From Azospirillum brasilense (GTDB lineage Bacteria; Pseudomonadota; Alphaproteobacteria; Azospirillales; Azospirillaceae): 64,000 nucleotides of DNA. Of this stretch, positions 20,171 through 29,030 are shown piece after piece (position 1 is the first letter of the stretch; each line of letters starts with the position of its first letter). The stretch lies in contig NZ_CP012916.1 of the NCBI RefSeq assembly GCF_001315015.1, positions 81,001 to 145,000 on the forward strand. Reading direction: 5' to 3'. The translations under genes were made by a program, and so were the position numbers. The notes under the pieces were generated by a model. It was given only the letters and a program-made list of their open reading frames with translations, ran no database searches and was not told the origin of the DNA.

Positions 20171-20912
20171 GCGTTTGCGGATCGGCCGGCCCGGCCGATT
20201 GCCATGCCTTGCGCACAGCCTCGGCGCGGTTGGAAGCGCCCAGCGCCCGCAGGATACCGCGGACATGGACCTTCGCGGTGTTCTCGCTGATTCCCAGCTC
20301 CTGCGCGATGACGCGGTTTGATTTTCCCTCGCGCAGCCGTTGCAGCACGCCGCGCTGACGCGCGGTCAGCGCCGCTCCGCCGGACGGTGCGGGCGGATCA
20401 TCTTCCGCGGCCTCTCGATGCTGCGCCAGGCGGTGGAGGAAGGGGGAGGGGAAGAAGGTGCCTCCGCCCGCCACCAGACGCAGCGCTTCCTGGGCGACGG
20501 CAAGGCCGACGCTGGTCGGCAGACACCCCCGCACGCCCAGCCGGCTGGCCTCAAGGGGCAGATCCGCCTCCTCCCCGTCGACCAGAACGACCATGGGCGT
20601 GCTGCCGAAGGTGCCGGCAGCGTCGCGCAGCGTCGCCAGGACGTTGCTGTTCGGTGGTGTCAGACTGACAACGTTGCACAGCACGACGGCGGGGGGCGCT
20701 CCAGCAGCGAGCATCGCCTTCGCCTCGCCCAGCGATGCCGCGGTCCGCATGTGCAAGGACGTGTCGCGCAGGCTGAGGCCGATGGACAGGCTTTCGCGGG
20801 TCAGCGGTGCTTCATCCACAAGAAGGGCTGCGATGTCCCGGCGCCCGTTCGCCGCTCCCAAACCGCGTGCGGCGGCGCAGGGCGATGGAGCCGCCTTTCC
20901 GCTCGATGCCAT
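20139..20912 (-). CDS. NarL/FixJ-type (LuxR HTH) regulator with atypical receiver
   Basis: The 257-residue protein has an N-terminal receiver-like domain (residues 26-150) and a C-terminal LuxR helix-turn-helix: LTARQRGVLQRLREGKSNRV, then IAQELGISENTAKVHVRGIL. The canonical acceptor Asp is replaced by Asn80 in AVVLCNVVSL, and the conserved Lys near strand 5 is also missing (GCLPTS). It therefore should not be controlled by phosphorylation in the usual way. The ATG at 20912 has GGGAGA about 9 bases upstream. It is convergent with, and overlaps, the receiver-only gene, and is divergent from the next regulator across a 712-bp gap. Confidence 0.86.
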   Translation of the reverse strand: MASSGKAAPSPCAAARGLGAANGRRDIAALLVDEAPLTRESLSIGLSLRDTSLHMRTAASLGEAKAMLAAGAPPAVVLCNVVSLTPPNSNVLATLRDAAGTFGSTPMVVLVDGEEADLPLEASRLGVRGCLPTSVGLAVAQEALRLVAGGGTFFPSPFLHRLAQHREAAEDDPPAPSGGAALTARQRGVLQRLREGKSNRVIAQELGISENTAKVHVRGILRALGASNRAEAVRKAWQSAGPADPQTLSRGWGRDRD

Positions 20913-21624
20913 GTAAGAATGTCTCCCGGCCCGTTCTCCCGGCCTTATGCTGCGCTGCACCCAAGCGCTCGTCAACGTCAATCCCGCGCAGAAATAACTA
21001 TGTCGGTCTTTTCCTTTACCACCTATTTGAAGTGTTTTCGTTGGAATATCATGTATTTGGGAGAGGTTTTGATGTTCGCCATACGGAAGCGCAGTGTTTT
21101 GTCCTTTTGAACTTTCCATTGGTCAGAGCGTGTTGTTCTCTGACTTGTGCCGTTCGGGTCTGTTCTTTCGGTCGCAGAACAGACGGCGGTGGCCGATGGC
21201 TTCTCTTAAACCCAGCCGGGGGGGTGAGGTGGGGCAGGCTTGCTACGCCGCTCTCATCCTCACAAAGGCGTACGGAGCCGGTGAAACACGGTCCGATGAG
21301 CGCCGGAATGAGTAGGGAATAAAACGGTGGGTCGTCACAACCTTGCATCGAAGTGCGTATTTACCGGGCGCGCTGTTCTGGTAACGTTGAAAACATCAAA
21401 TGCAAACCGCGCAAGCATTCCTGATGATCTTCCAACAGAAACAATCCATGTGGTCGGCAGGGAAAGGCGCAGAAAATGAAAAAAGTGAAATCTTTCCGAG
21501 TATCCGCAAGCGGACGCGCTCACCCAAAAATTGAATCCTCTTTTGCTGGTGGTGGTGAACGAGGGTTCGCAACCCTGGTTTGATGAGGTCAGAAGACTTG
21601 ATGTTTCACAGGAAGGGGAAGCGG
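20913..21624. promoter_or_regulatory. 712-bp AT-richer gap between two divergent regulator genes
   Basis: This long gap is noticeably lower in GC than the flanking genes and should hold the divergent promoters of two LuxR-type regulators. It contains a strong stem-loop at 21158-21184. Short open frames exist here (for example around 21094-21315), but they have no recognisable domains or convincing ribosome sites. A non-coding RNA is possible; I cannot define its ends. Confidence 0.5.
21158..21184 (+). other. 9-bp perfect stem-loop in regulator intergenic region
   Basis: GTCTGTTCT (21158-21166) and AGAACAGAC (21176-21184) are perfect inverted repeats around a 9-base loop containing TTCGG. There is no T-run, so it is not an ordinary terminator. 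It could be part of a leader RNA, a small RNA or a long-spaced operator. Confidence 0.4.
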
Positions 21625-22383
21625 ATGATGACGGAAATCAAGCAGCAACCAGGAATGGCCGCAGCGATCGCCCCAGGGATTGCGGTGGTCCTGGTAGACC
21701 CGAACAGCCTCACTCGGGATTGCTTTTCGCTTGGCCTCGGCACGCTGTGCCAGGACATGACCGTGCGATCGGTGGCATCGCTGAAGGACGCCGCCGGTGC
21801 CTTGGCGCGGGACGGGCGGACCGAGGTCGTGTTGTGCAACATCGGTGCACAGATGGGACTGAACGACGCCCTGTGCGCGGCCGTCCGCGACGCCGTGTCG
21901 AGCTGCCTGCCGGTGCCGCTGGTGATCATTTCGGACCGCGACGACGGCGGGATGATCGTGGAGAGCCTGCGCCTCGGCGTGCGCGGCTACATCGTGCCCA
22001 GCCTTGGGTTGGGGGTCATGCTGGAGGCGATCCGTCTGGTCGCCGCCGGGGGCACCTTCGTGCCCGCCACATCCCTGCAATCGCTGTTCGCGCCGGTGCC
22101 GGGCGGGATCGCCGTTCCGCAGACTCCGCCGCCAAGCGTCTCCGGGCCGGCGACGGACCGCATCGGCGGGCTGACGCCGCGGGAAATGGCCGTGCTGACC
22201 TGCATGCGCGAGGGCAAATCGAACAAGCTCATCGCCTACATGCTGGGCATGTGCGAGAACACCGCCAAGGCCCATGTGCGCAACGTGCTGAAAAAACTGG
22301 GCGCCACCAACCGGACGGAGGCCGCCTTCATGGCGCACGCCTATCTGTCCCGTGGCGCAGCCTTGGAATCGAATCAACCCTGA
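21625..22383 (+). CDS. NarL/FixJ-type (LuxR HTH) regulator with atypical receiver
   Basis: The 252-residue protein has a receiver-like domain from about residue 18 (IAVVLVDPNSLTRDCFSLGL) and a C-terminal LuxR HTH: LTPREMAVLTCMREGKSNKL, then IAYMLGMCENTAKAHVRNVL. Asn72 in EVVLCNIGA occupies the phospho-acceptor position, as in its neighbours. The start was set at the ATG following GGAAGGGGAAG; an in-frame ATG at 21601 and others upstream are possible. It is convergent with the third regulator, with 55 bp between their stops. Confidence 0.85.
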   Translation: MMTEIKQQPGMAAAIAPGIAVVLVDPNSLTRDCFSLGLGTLCQDMTVRSVASLKDAAGALARDGRTEVVLCNIGAQMGLNDALCAAVRDAVSSCLPVPLVIISDRDDGGMIVESLRLGVRGYIVPSLGLGVMLEAIRLVAAGGTFVPATSLQSLFAPVPGGIAVPQTPPPSVSGPATDRIGGLTPREMAVLTCMREGKSNKLIAYMLGMCENTAKAHVRNVLKKLGATNRTEAAFMAHAYLSRGAALESNQP

Positions 22384-22438
22384 TCGGCTATTGATGGAGC
22401 GGTGCGGGACTCTCCCGTGCCGTTTCTTCGTGTTGCGT

Positions 22439-23311
22439 TCAATTTTCTTCGCGCATGACACGGCAGACCGCTTCCGTCCGGTTGGTGGCGCCGAGCCGCC
22501 GCAGGATGTTCCGGACATGCACTTTGACGGTGCTTTCCCGCATTCCCAGTTCGTGGGCGATGACCTTGTTCGGCTTGCCTTCCTGAAGGCATTCCAGGAC
22601 GGCGATCTGGCGCGGGGTCAGTTGCGTCAGATGGGCCTTGCCGTTGACCGCGGGCGCCGGAACGGATAAGGCGGCTTGAAGCACCGAGGCCGGCGCTCCA
22701 GCCTGTTCAATGATCAACCGATGCAGGATGGGGGCCGGAACGAAGATGCCGCCCGCCGCGACCAGACGGATCGCCTCCAGCGCCATGGTCAGGCTGACGG
22801 TGGTGGAGATGTAGCCGTGCGCGCCCTGGCGGATGGCCTCCAGCGCGGTCGCCGTCTCGTCAGAGTCTGACAGCATGATCAGCGGGACGCCGTCCAGCAC
22901 CTCCAGAAGTTCGGCCAGCCTCGGCTGGAATTCCGGATCGGAGGCGAACCGCCCATTGAAATTGGCCAACGCCACGTCCGGTGCCCCATCCCGCCGTACC
23001 ACGCTTTCCAGGTCGGCCACGGACGCCGCCGTCAGCACCCGCACCCCGCGTCCACACAGGTTCAGGCTGGTGGACAGGCTTTCCCGCGTCAGCGGCGTTT
23101 CGTCGTGCAGGATGGCGGTGACGATCTGATCCTCCCCCAGGGGCCGCGCGCCGCCGGACATTCGGTAATAGGACCCGAACGAGCCTGGGTCGTTCATGGG
23201 GGCAGCGGTCAAGTGATTGGCGGCCAGAAGGTGATTGGAGGTGTAGGATGTGACCGATGGGGCGCGGCGGAAGGCGTTGGGCAGGCACGTTCCGTCTTTG
23301 CACGGCAACAT
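22439..23311 (-). CDS. NarL/FixJ-type (LuxR HTH) regulator with atypical receiver
   Basis: The 290-residue protein has an N-terminal extension of about 60 residues, a receiver-like domain (IVTAILHDETPLTRESLSTS onward) and a LuxR HTH: LTPRQIAVLECLQEGKPNKV, then IAHELGMRESTVKVHVRNIL. Asn117 in PDVALANFNG replaces the acceptor Asp, and the usual Lys of strand 5 is replaced (GYISTT). The ATG at 23311 has an AGGGAGA site 6 bases upstream, supporting the long N-terminus; MNDPGSFGS at 23197 is the alternative. It is most similar to the other two full-length regulators here, so the cluster probably arose by duplication. Confidence 0.85.
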   Translation of the reverse strand: MLPCKDGTCLPNAFRRAPSVTSYTSNHLLAANHLTAAPMNDPGSFGSYYRMSGGARPLGEDQIVTAILHDETPLTRESLSTSLNLCGRGVRVLTAASVADLESVVRRDGAPDVALANFNGRFASDPEFQPRLAELLEVLDGVPLIMLSDSDETATALEAIRQGAHGYISTTVSLTMALEAIRLVAAGGIFVPAPILHRLIIEQAGAPASVLQAALSVPAPAVNGKAHLTQLTPRQIAVLECLQEGKPNKVIAHELGMRESTVKVHVRNILRRLGATNRTEAVCRVMREEN

Positions 23312-23665
23312 ACAAAATCTCCCTCAGCCACACGCCATGGACACGCCGCCGCATGGAACCGCCCAGGATCGTCGCCAACGTCGCCGCCTACGTCACCGGC
23401 GCGAAGACTTTGGCCTTATTCGATCAATTGAAACGGATCAGGCGCGGAGGCGATGCTGCAAGAGGTCTGTGCGACCGCTTGGGGCCTATAACATAGCAAC
23501 CAATTTTGACCGTCAATCGCAAACAAGATCATAATACTGTGCGCGGATATCCGCAAAGTACCTCCAAATTAGTAACTTTTTCAAAACTGTAACAGTGGTA
23601 AAAAACCTGTGCGTGATGGCCTTATCGACTCTTTCTCTTTCTGGAAGAGTCAAAGAAAGGAAAGA
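23312..23665. promoter_or_regulatory. 354-bp AT-richer gap upstream of the third regulator
   Basis: This gap carries the promoter region of the leftward regulator and the 3' flank of the beta-helix gene. It includes an inverted repeat GACTCTT/AAGAGTC at 23627-23651 with an 11-base loop, just downstream of the beta-helix gene on its strand. That may be a weak, T-poor terminator. I see no gene. Confidence 0.4.
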
Positions 23666-25171
23666 TCATCGCACATTGTCCGTAGGGGCCATGGAAGGGC
23701 AGCTCAGCGGCGTCTTTTGTGGAATGCCGGCATGGACGACACTGCCCATTTCCTGCCCTTGGGCGCGAATGGCGTCCCAGTCGGCCTCCGCGTCATTCCA
23801 GAACCAGATGCGCTCCCCCGGATCCGCCAGATGGTAGCGGTTGCCGTAGAGCCGGTTGCCGGCGGCGACCACCGCGTTGTCGGCGTCGACGTCGGTGACT
23901 GCGCCGATGCGCGCGTTGACGTTGCGGATGACGATGCGGTTGTCGAAGATCTCGTTGCCGACGGCAGGGGTGTAGGGCACACGGTCCTGGGACACCACCG
24001 TCACCGCGTTGCCGTAGCCGCCCGGCACGTCGATGTCGTTGCCGTAGACCTTCACTCTCTGCGCGCTGGAGATCAGGATCTGCGCCCCCCAGAACCAACC
24101 CTGGCCGCGCTGCCCGTTGTCGGCGACCCGGTTGTTGCGGATCACCCCGTCGTAGCTGATCTCATAGGTGATGCCATTGTCGGCGTTGCCGAACACAAGA
24201 TTGTTCTCGATCACCAGCCGGTGCACGTCGATGTCGGCCCAGATCCCGGCGCCCACATTGTCGTGGACGCAGTTCCCGCGGATCAGTCCGCCGCCGCCGG
24301 ATTCGGTGATCTTGCCGCCGCCCCCCTCCCAATGGAAGTCGACGCCGGCATAGCCGTTGCGGGCGATCTCATTGCCGGCGATCAGGAAATCGGTCCCCGA
24401 TCCGGAAAAGCCGGCGTGTCCGTTGTCGAGGATGCGGTTGTCGAGGATGCGGCTGCCGTTGCCGGCGTTGACTCCGACGCCGTGGTTCAGGCGCAGGACG
24501 CTGTTGCGGATGGTCCAGCCGGGGCCGAACTCCGCGTCCACGGCGGCGGCCTGGATGGGGGCGGCGTATTTCTCGATGGTCAGCGCCTGGATGACGACGC
24601 CGGACGCCGTGCCGCCGAAGGCGCGGGGGATGACGCTGGTCTCGACGATGCGCCCGGTGGGATCGTCGCCGATCACGATCTCGTCGGCGTCGTAGTCGAA
24701 GAACCAGCGCCCCGGCCCGACGGCGGACCGGCTGCCCACATGCAGCATCGGCGCGTCGTCGATGAACAGATCCTCCGGATGGGCGCAACGGGGAAAGCCG
24801 GCGCGGCAGAACTCCACGGCGTTGACCCGGCCCTTCTGGGTCTGCCCGCGGGCGATCCAGACGGGGCCTCGGTGGACGAAGGCGGTGAGCCGCCGCGCTC
24901 CGCTCAGCACGGCGCCGGGGGCGCCTTCGAACAGGTTGCGGTCCTTCGGCACGATGGAGTGCAGGCGGTGGACACCGGCCTCCAGCCGGAAGCGCGCGCC
25001 GGGGGGATGACGGTCCACCGCCGCCTGGATGTCGGCGCCGGGCCGCAGGGAGACGGTGGGAGGTTCCGCTCCCGCCGCCGTCAGCGGGAGGCCGGCAAGG
25101 AGGACCGCCGCCGCGAGGCGGGCAGGGCGGGGTGCATGCCGCCGGGGGTGCGGGGCGCGTCCTGTGTCCAT
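23666..25171 (-). CDS. Secreted right-handed parallel beta-helix protein
   Basis: The 501-residue protein begins with a signal peptide (Arg-rich n-region, then LAAAVLLAGLPLTAAGAEP). The mature part begins VSLRPGADIQAAVDRHPPGA, the usual first turn of periplasmic beta-helix proteins. It then carries many right-handed parallel beta-helix turns with N-N-R/N-x-I ladders (NSVLRLNHGVGVNAGNGSRI, VIENNLVFGNADNGITYEIS). Such folds are found in polysaccharide lyases, epimerases and adhesins, but no catalytic set is evident. The ATG at 25171 has GAGG 5 bases upstream and starts directly on the signal peptide. It is divergent from the GH15 gene. A role in processing or binding a surface glycan is an inference. 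Confidence 0.82.
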   Translation of the reverse strand: MDTGRAPHPRRHAPRPARLAAAVLLAGLPLTAAGAEPPTVSLRPGADIQAAVDRHPPGARFRLEAGVHRLHSIVPKDRNLFEGAPGAVLSGARRLTAFVHRGPVWIARGQTQKGRVNAVEFCRAGFPRCAHPEDLFIDDAPMLHVGSRSAVGPGRWFFDYDADEIVIGDDPTGRIVETSVIPRAFGGTASGVVIQALTIEKYAAPIQAAAVDAEFGPGWTIRNSVLRLNHGVGVNAGNGSRILDNRILDNGHAGFSGSGTDFLIAGNEIARNGYAGVDFHWEGGGGKITESGGGGLIRGNCVHDNVGAGIWADIDVHRLVIENNLVFGNADNGITYEISYDGVIRNNRVADNGQRGQGWFWGAQILISSAQRVKVYGNDIDVPGGYGNAVTVVSQDRVPYTPAVGNEIFDNRIVIRNVNARIGAVTDVDADNAVVAAGNRLYGNRYHLADPGERIWFWNDAEADWDAIRAQGQEMGSVVHAGIPQKTPLSCPSMAPTDNVR

Positions 25172-25347
25172 GGTGGCCTCGATGCGTCGTCCTGCGGCGA
25201 TGGACGAAAACGCTAACATGCGGGTCCGGCCCCTAGAATCGTCAAACCGGATGATCGACCTTCGTCGGCGCCGGGACTTGACCACAGGGAACCGGATCGG
25301 GCACAGGCCGTTGCCCAAGGGCACCCCCAATCGTTCGAGAGCGTGCC

Positions 25348-27144
25348 ATGGCCTCCCGCATCGAGGATTACGCCCTTCTGGGAGACTGCGAGACCGCAGC
25401 CCTGTTGTCCGCCGAAGGTTCCATCGACTGGCTGTGCTGGCCGCGCTTCGATTCCGACGCCTGCTTCGCGGCACTCCTGGGCACGCCGGAGAACGGGCGC
25501 TGGCTGCTGCGCCCGAGCGATCCCGACGCCCGCACGAGCCGCCGCTACCGCGGCGACAGCTTGATCCTGGAGACGGAATTCGAGACGGCGGAGGGTGCCG
25601 TCACCATGATTGACTTCATGCCCCCGCGCGGCGAGGCGTCGGACATCGTGCGCATCCTGCGCGGGCGGCGCGGCCGTGTCGCCATGCGGATGGACCTGAC
25701 GCTCCGCTTCGGCTACGGGCACGTCGTGCCGTGGGTGACGCGGATCGGCCCGCACACCCTGCGCGCCATCGCCGGACCCGACATGGTCGTCCTGCACACC
25801 AGCGCCCCGATCCACGGCGAGGACCTGAGCACTGTCGCCGATTTCACCGTGGAGGAGGGCGAGAGCCTCAGCTTCGTAATGACCTATTCCCCCTCTCACC
25901 TGCCGCTGCCGGAGCCGGTCGACGCCGAGCAGGCGCTGGACGAGACCGAGCGGTTCTGGGAGGAGTGGAGCGGGCGCTGCGCCTACGGCGGCCCCTGGCG
26001 GGACGCGGTGGTGCGCTCGCTGGTCACGCTGAAGGCGCTGACCTACCGTCCGACCGGCGGCATCGTCGCGGCGCCGACCACCTCGCTTCCCGAACAGCTC
26101 GGCGGGGTGCGGAACTGGGACTACCGCTACTGCTGGCTGCGCGACGCCACCCTGACCCTGCTGGCGCTGATGAACGCCGGCTATCTGCAGGAGGCGCGGG
26201 ACTGGCGCGACTGGGGCCTGCGCACCATCGCCGGCAGCCCCCAACAGATCCAGATCATGTACGGCATCGCCGGAGAGCGCCGTATGCTGGAATGGGAGGT
26301 GCCCTGGCTGCCGGGCTACGAGGGGGCAAGCCCGGTCCGGGTCGGCAACGCCGCGGCCCCCCAACTTCAGCTCGACGTCTATGGCGAGATGATGGACGCG
26401 GCGCATCAGGCGCGGATGCGCGGCATCGAGATCAGGCCGGAAGGCTGGCAGGTCCAGTGCGCCTTGCTCGATCACATGGAGTCGGTGTGGGACCAGCCCG
26501 ACGAAGGCATCTGGGAAGTGCGCGGCGGCGCAAAGCATTTCACCCATTCCAAAGTGATGGCCTGGGTTGCCGTGGACCGCATGGTGAAGAGCGCGGAGAA
26601 GTTCGGTCTGGACGCGCCCTTGGACCGCTGGAAAGCGTTGCGCCAAGCGATTTTCGACGATGTCTGCGCCAAGGGCTATTCGAAGGAACGGAACAGCTTC
26701 GTCCAGCATTATGGCGCCAGTCACGTCGACGCGGCGCTGCTGATGTTGCCGATGCTCGGCTTCCTTCCGGTGGACGATCCCCGCATCCAAGGCACCGTCG
26801 CCGCCATCGAGCGGGAACTGATGCAGGATGGCCTCGTCATGCGCTACCGGACGGAGAGGACCGACGACGGGCTGCCCAACGGGGAGGGAGTGTTCCTCGC
26901 CTGCTCCTTCTGGCTGGCCGACGTCTATGTGTTGCAAGGGCGTCAGGCGGAGGCCGAGGCGCTGTTCAACAGGCTGCTCGCCCTGCGCAACGATCTGGGC
27001 CTGCTGTCGGAGGAGTACGACACGACGGCGAGGCGGCTGGTCGGCAACTTCCCGCAGGCCTTCTCGCATATCGCTCTGATCAACACCGCCTTCAACCTGA
27101 CCCGCGCGGAGAAGCCGGCCGAGCAACGGCGGGACGGGGACTGA
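25348..27144 (+). CDS. Glycoside hydrolase family 15 protein (glucoamylase/trehalase-like)
   Basis: The 598-residue cytoplasmic protein starts IEDYALLGDCETAALLSAEG followed by SIDWLCWPRFDSDACFAALL, the characteristic N-terminus of bacterial GH15 enzymes. The (alpha/alpha)6 barrel has the substrate-binding stretch GVRNWDYRYCWLRDATLTLL. The general acid Glu lies in PDEGIWEVRG and the base Glu in LLSEEYDTTARRLVGNFPQA. No signal peptide is present, so it should act on intracellular alpha-glucans, maltooligosaccharides or trehalose; specificity is not determined by sequence. It is divergent from the beta-helix gene (176 bp) and convergent with the BON gene. Confidence 0.92.
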   Translation: MASRIEDYALLGDCETAALLSAEGSIDWLCWPRFDSDACFAALLGTPENGRWLLRPSDPDARTSRRYRGDSLILETEFETAEGAVTMIDFMPPRGEASDIVRILRGRRGRVAMRMDLTLRFGYGHVVPWVTRIGPHTLRAIAGPDMVVLHTSAPIHGEDLSTVADFTVEEGESLSFVMTYSPSHLPLPEPVDAEQALDETERFWEEWSGRCAYGGPWRDAVVRSLVTLKALTYRPTGGIVAAPTTSLPEQLGGVRNWDYRYCWLRDATLTLLALMNAGYLQEARDWRDWGLRTIAGSPQQIQIMYGIAGERRMLEWEVPWLPGYEGASPVRVGNAAAPQLQLDVYGEMMDAAHQARMRGIEIRPEGWQVQCALLDHMESVWDQPDEGIWEVRGGAKHFTHSKVMAWVAVDRMVKSAEKFGLDAPLDRWKALRQAIFDDVCAKGYSKERNSFVQHYGASHVDAALLMLPMLGFLPVDDPRIQGTVAAIERELMQDGLVMRYRTERTDDGLPNGEGVFLACSFWLADVYVLQGRQAEAEALFNRLLALRNDLGLLSEEYDTTARRLVGNFPQAFSHIALINTAFNLTRAEKPAEQRRDGD

Positions 27145-27150
27145 CGGAAC

Positions 27151-27188
27151 AAAGAAAAAACCCCTCCCGCCGGTGATGGCGGGAGGGG
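27151..27188 (-). terminator. Rho-independent terminator of the BON-domain gene
   Basis: Arms CCCCTCCCGCC (27161-27171) and GGCGGGAGGGG (27178-27188) form a perfect 11-bp stem with a 6-base loop. On the minus strand it is followed by TTTTTTCTTT. It sits 14 bp after the stop of the leftward BON gene. Confidence 0.9.
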
Positions 27189-27202
27189 CGGGTTGGTCAT
27201 GG

Positions 27203-28486
27203 TCAGCGGGTGGTGCTGCCCGTGGTGGTGCCGGTGCGGCTGGTGCTGTCCGTGGTTCCAGACGTCCCGCTCATGCCGGTCCCGGAGGTGCTGGAGGTTC
27301 CGGACGTGCCCGTCGTGGACCCGCTCATGCCGGTGCTGCCCATCCCCGAGCCGCTCATGCCGGAACCGGAAGACCCGGTGCCGCCGAGCCCGGCCATCGC
27401 CGACGCCCCTGCGGTGGTGCCGGTGCCGCCGAAGGTCCGCTCACGGACGCGCAGGTTGTTCTGCACGTGGCGGACGCCGGAGATGGTTTCGGCCATGTCC
27501 TCGGCGCGGCGCTTGGTCCGGCGGTCGTCCACGCTGCCGCTCAGTGTGACCTCGCAATTGCTGACGGTCACGTCGATCTCCGACGCGTCGATGTAGGGAT
27601 CGTCGGTCAGCCGGTCATTCACATCCTCGCGGATGCGGTCGTCGGAGCGGGTGTAGCCGCGCGGCCCGCGGCCCCGATGGTGCTGGGCGCCGGGGTCGTC
27701 GTTGCGGGCGTCCATGCGGCGGCGGCGTTCCGCGTCCTCGTCGCCGAACCAGGAGGCCATCTCGTCGCCCGCCCGTTCGAAGAAGCCGCGCTCCTCGTTG
27801 CGGCCGGAGCCGCCGCCGCCATAGCCCATCCGGCCGTAGTCGCGGTTGCCGTAGTCACGGCTGCTGTAGTCCCGGTTTCCATAGCCGCGGGAACCGGACC
27901 CGTACTCCATGCCGCCATAGTCGCGGCTGCCGTAGTCCCGGCCGCCGTAAGCTCCGCTGCCGTAATCGGAGCGGCCGAAGCCGCCGCGGTAGCCGAAGTC
28001 CTGGCCGTAGTCGCCACGGTCCTCATAATTCTGGCGATCATCGCGGGAGCGCCAGTCGCGCTGGCCCTGGCCGAAGGAACCGCGGGACCCGTAGTCGCGG
28101 CCGTAATCGGAGCGGCCGTAATCACGGCTGCCGGAGCCCTGACCATAGGCCCCTTGGCCGTAATCGCCCCTGCCTTCCTGCTGGCGCCAGTAGTCGCGGC
28201 CATAGTCGAAACCTTCGCGGCCCTGGCCCTCATAGCCATAGCCGGGTTGGCGGCCACCACCGCCCATCATGCCGGACCGGCCGGCCTGACCGGATCCGAA
28301 TTGGCCCGATCCGGACTGGCCCCAATTCGATTGACCGAACTCGTCACGGTCACGGTTCTGGCCACGGTTCTGATACGAACCGGCGCTCCACTCGCGGCTT
28401 TCGCCGCGTTGGCGGTCGCGCTCCCACCGGTCGTCGTCGCGGCGGGCGCCCTGGTCGTTCCTCCACCTGGATTCATAGTCGGACAT
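27203..28486 (-). CDS. Low-complexity Tyr/Gly/Arg-rich protein with SWFGD motif and BON domain
   Basis: The 427-residue protein has three parts. Residues 1 to about 235 are extremely hydrophilic and repetitive, with many R-D-Y-G-S/N units (GRDYGSRDYGGMEYGSGS). Next comes GFFERAGDEMASWFGDEDAE, a segment with an S-W-F-G-D core seen in other alphaproteobacterial BON proteins, followed by a BON domain (residues about 290-355, DVNDRLTDDPYIDASEIDVT with the conserved Gly in VTLSGSVDDRRTKR). The last 70 residues are Ser/Gly/Thr/Met-rich. No signal peptide is visible. BON domains bind membranes or help osmotic-stress survival. GGGGAG lies 6 bases before the ATG, and a strong terminator follows the gene. 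Confidence 0.85.
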   Translation of the reverse strand: MSDYESRWRNDQGARRDDDRWERDRQRGESREWSAGSYQNRGQNRDRDEFGQSNWGQSGSGQFGSGQAGRSGMMGGGGRQPGYGYEGQGREGFDYGRDYWRQQEGRGDYGQGAYGQGSGSRDYGRSDYGRDYGSRGSFGQGQRDWRSRDDRQNYEDRGDYGQDFGYRGGFGRSDYGSGAYGGRDYGSRDYGGMEYGSGSRGYGNRDYSSRDYGNRDYGRMGYGGGGSGRNEERGFFERAGDEMASWFGDEDAERRRRMDARNDDPGAQHHRGRGPRGYTRSDDRIREDVNDRLTDDPYIDASEIDVTVSNCEVTLSGSVDDRRTKRRAEDMAETISGVRHVQNNLRVRERTFGGTGTTAGASAMAGLGGTGSSGSGMSGSGMGSTGMSGSTTGTSGTSSTSGTGMSGTSGTTDSTSRTGTTTGSTTR

Positions 28487-29030
28487 GGGATGCTCCCCAT
28501 TTGGACAGTGCCCGTTCGCCGGGCGTCCGCAAACAACAGGGAAGGCGGCGAAGGATCGCGGACCGGCGGTGGCTTTGCCATGTCTTTGGCCGTGTCTTTT
28601 GCCATGCGCCCCGCACAGGCCAGCCAACCGGGTCGCCCTCGGGGGTCCGTAAACGCCCGCAATCCCAGCATCCGCGCCATCCGTTGGCGCGTCGCGGGGA
28701 AGCCGCAGGGAATCAGGCGAGGGCGCCCCCTTGAACACCGCGGCGAAGGAAACATATGTGCAACACCGCCGGCGGATGGCCGTAACCTTCGGGTGACCGA
28801 CCGGCGAACCCCCTTCCGGGTCGTGATTCAGCGGTTGACCGGCGTCGCCATCTGGATTACTGGCTCGAACACCGCTCTCCCTGGCCGCTCCGGCCGGCTG
28901 CCTCGACCCATCCCCACGGTCCTGGCGCCGCCGATGGCCGGGGAGACCCCGAGATCCGCATCGACACGCGATGCACGCCCGTCCGGCAGCGTTGAATGCC
29001 GGCTGATATGTTGTGAAGCAAGAAGGACGT
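28487..29030. other. 544-bp gap between divergent BON and RNase J genes
   Basis: This gap should contain the two divergent promoters. I found no convincing gene, no clear -35/-10 pair and no strong operator; an ACATATGT octamer palindrome near 28749 is the only short symmetry noted. Open frames here are shadows of the flanking low-complexity coding sequence. Confidence 0.4.

Noticed and set aside
21049..21348. Possible small genes on either strand in the 712-bp regulator gap
   Set aside because: No ribosome site or domain supports them, and base composition looks non-coding. Listed only as intergenic.
27203..27420. The Ser/Gly/Met repeats as a CRISPR-like or tandem DNA repeat array
   Set aside because: The repeats are coding, vary at the DNA level and lack spacers; they are protein low-complexity.
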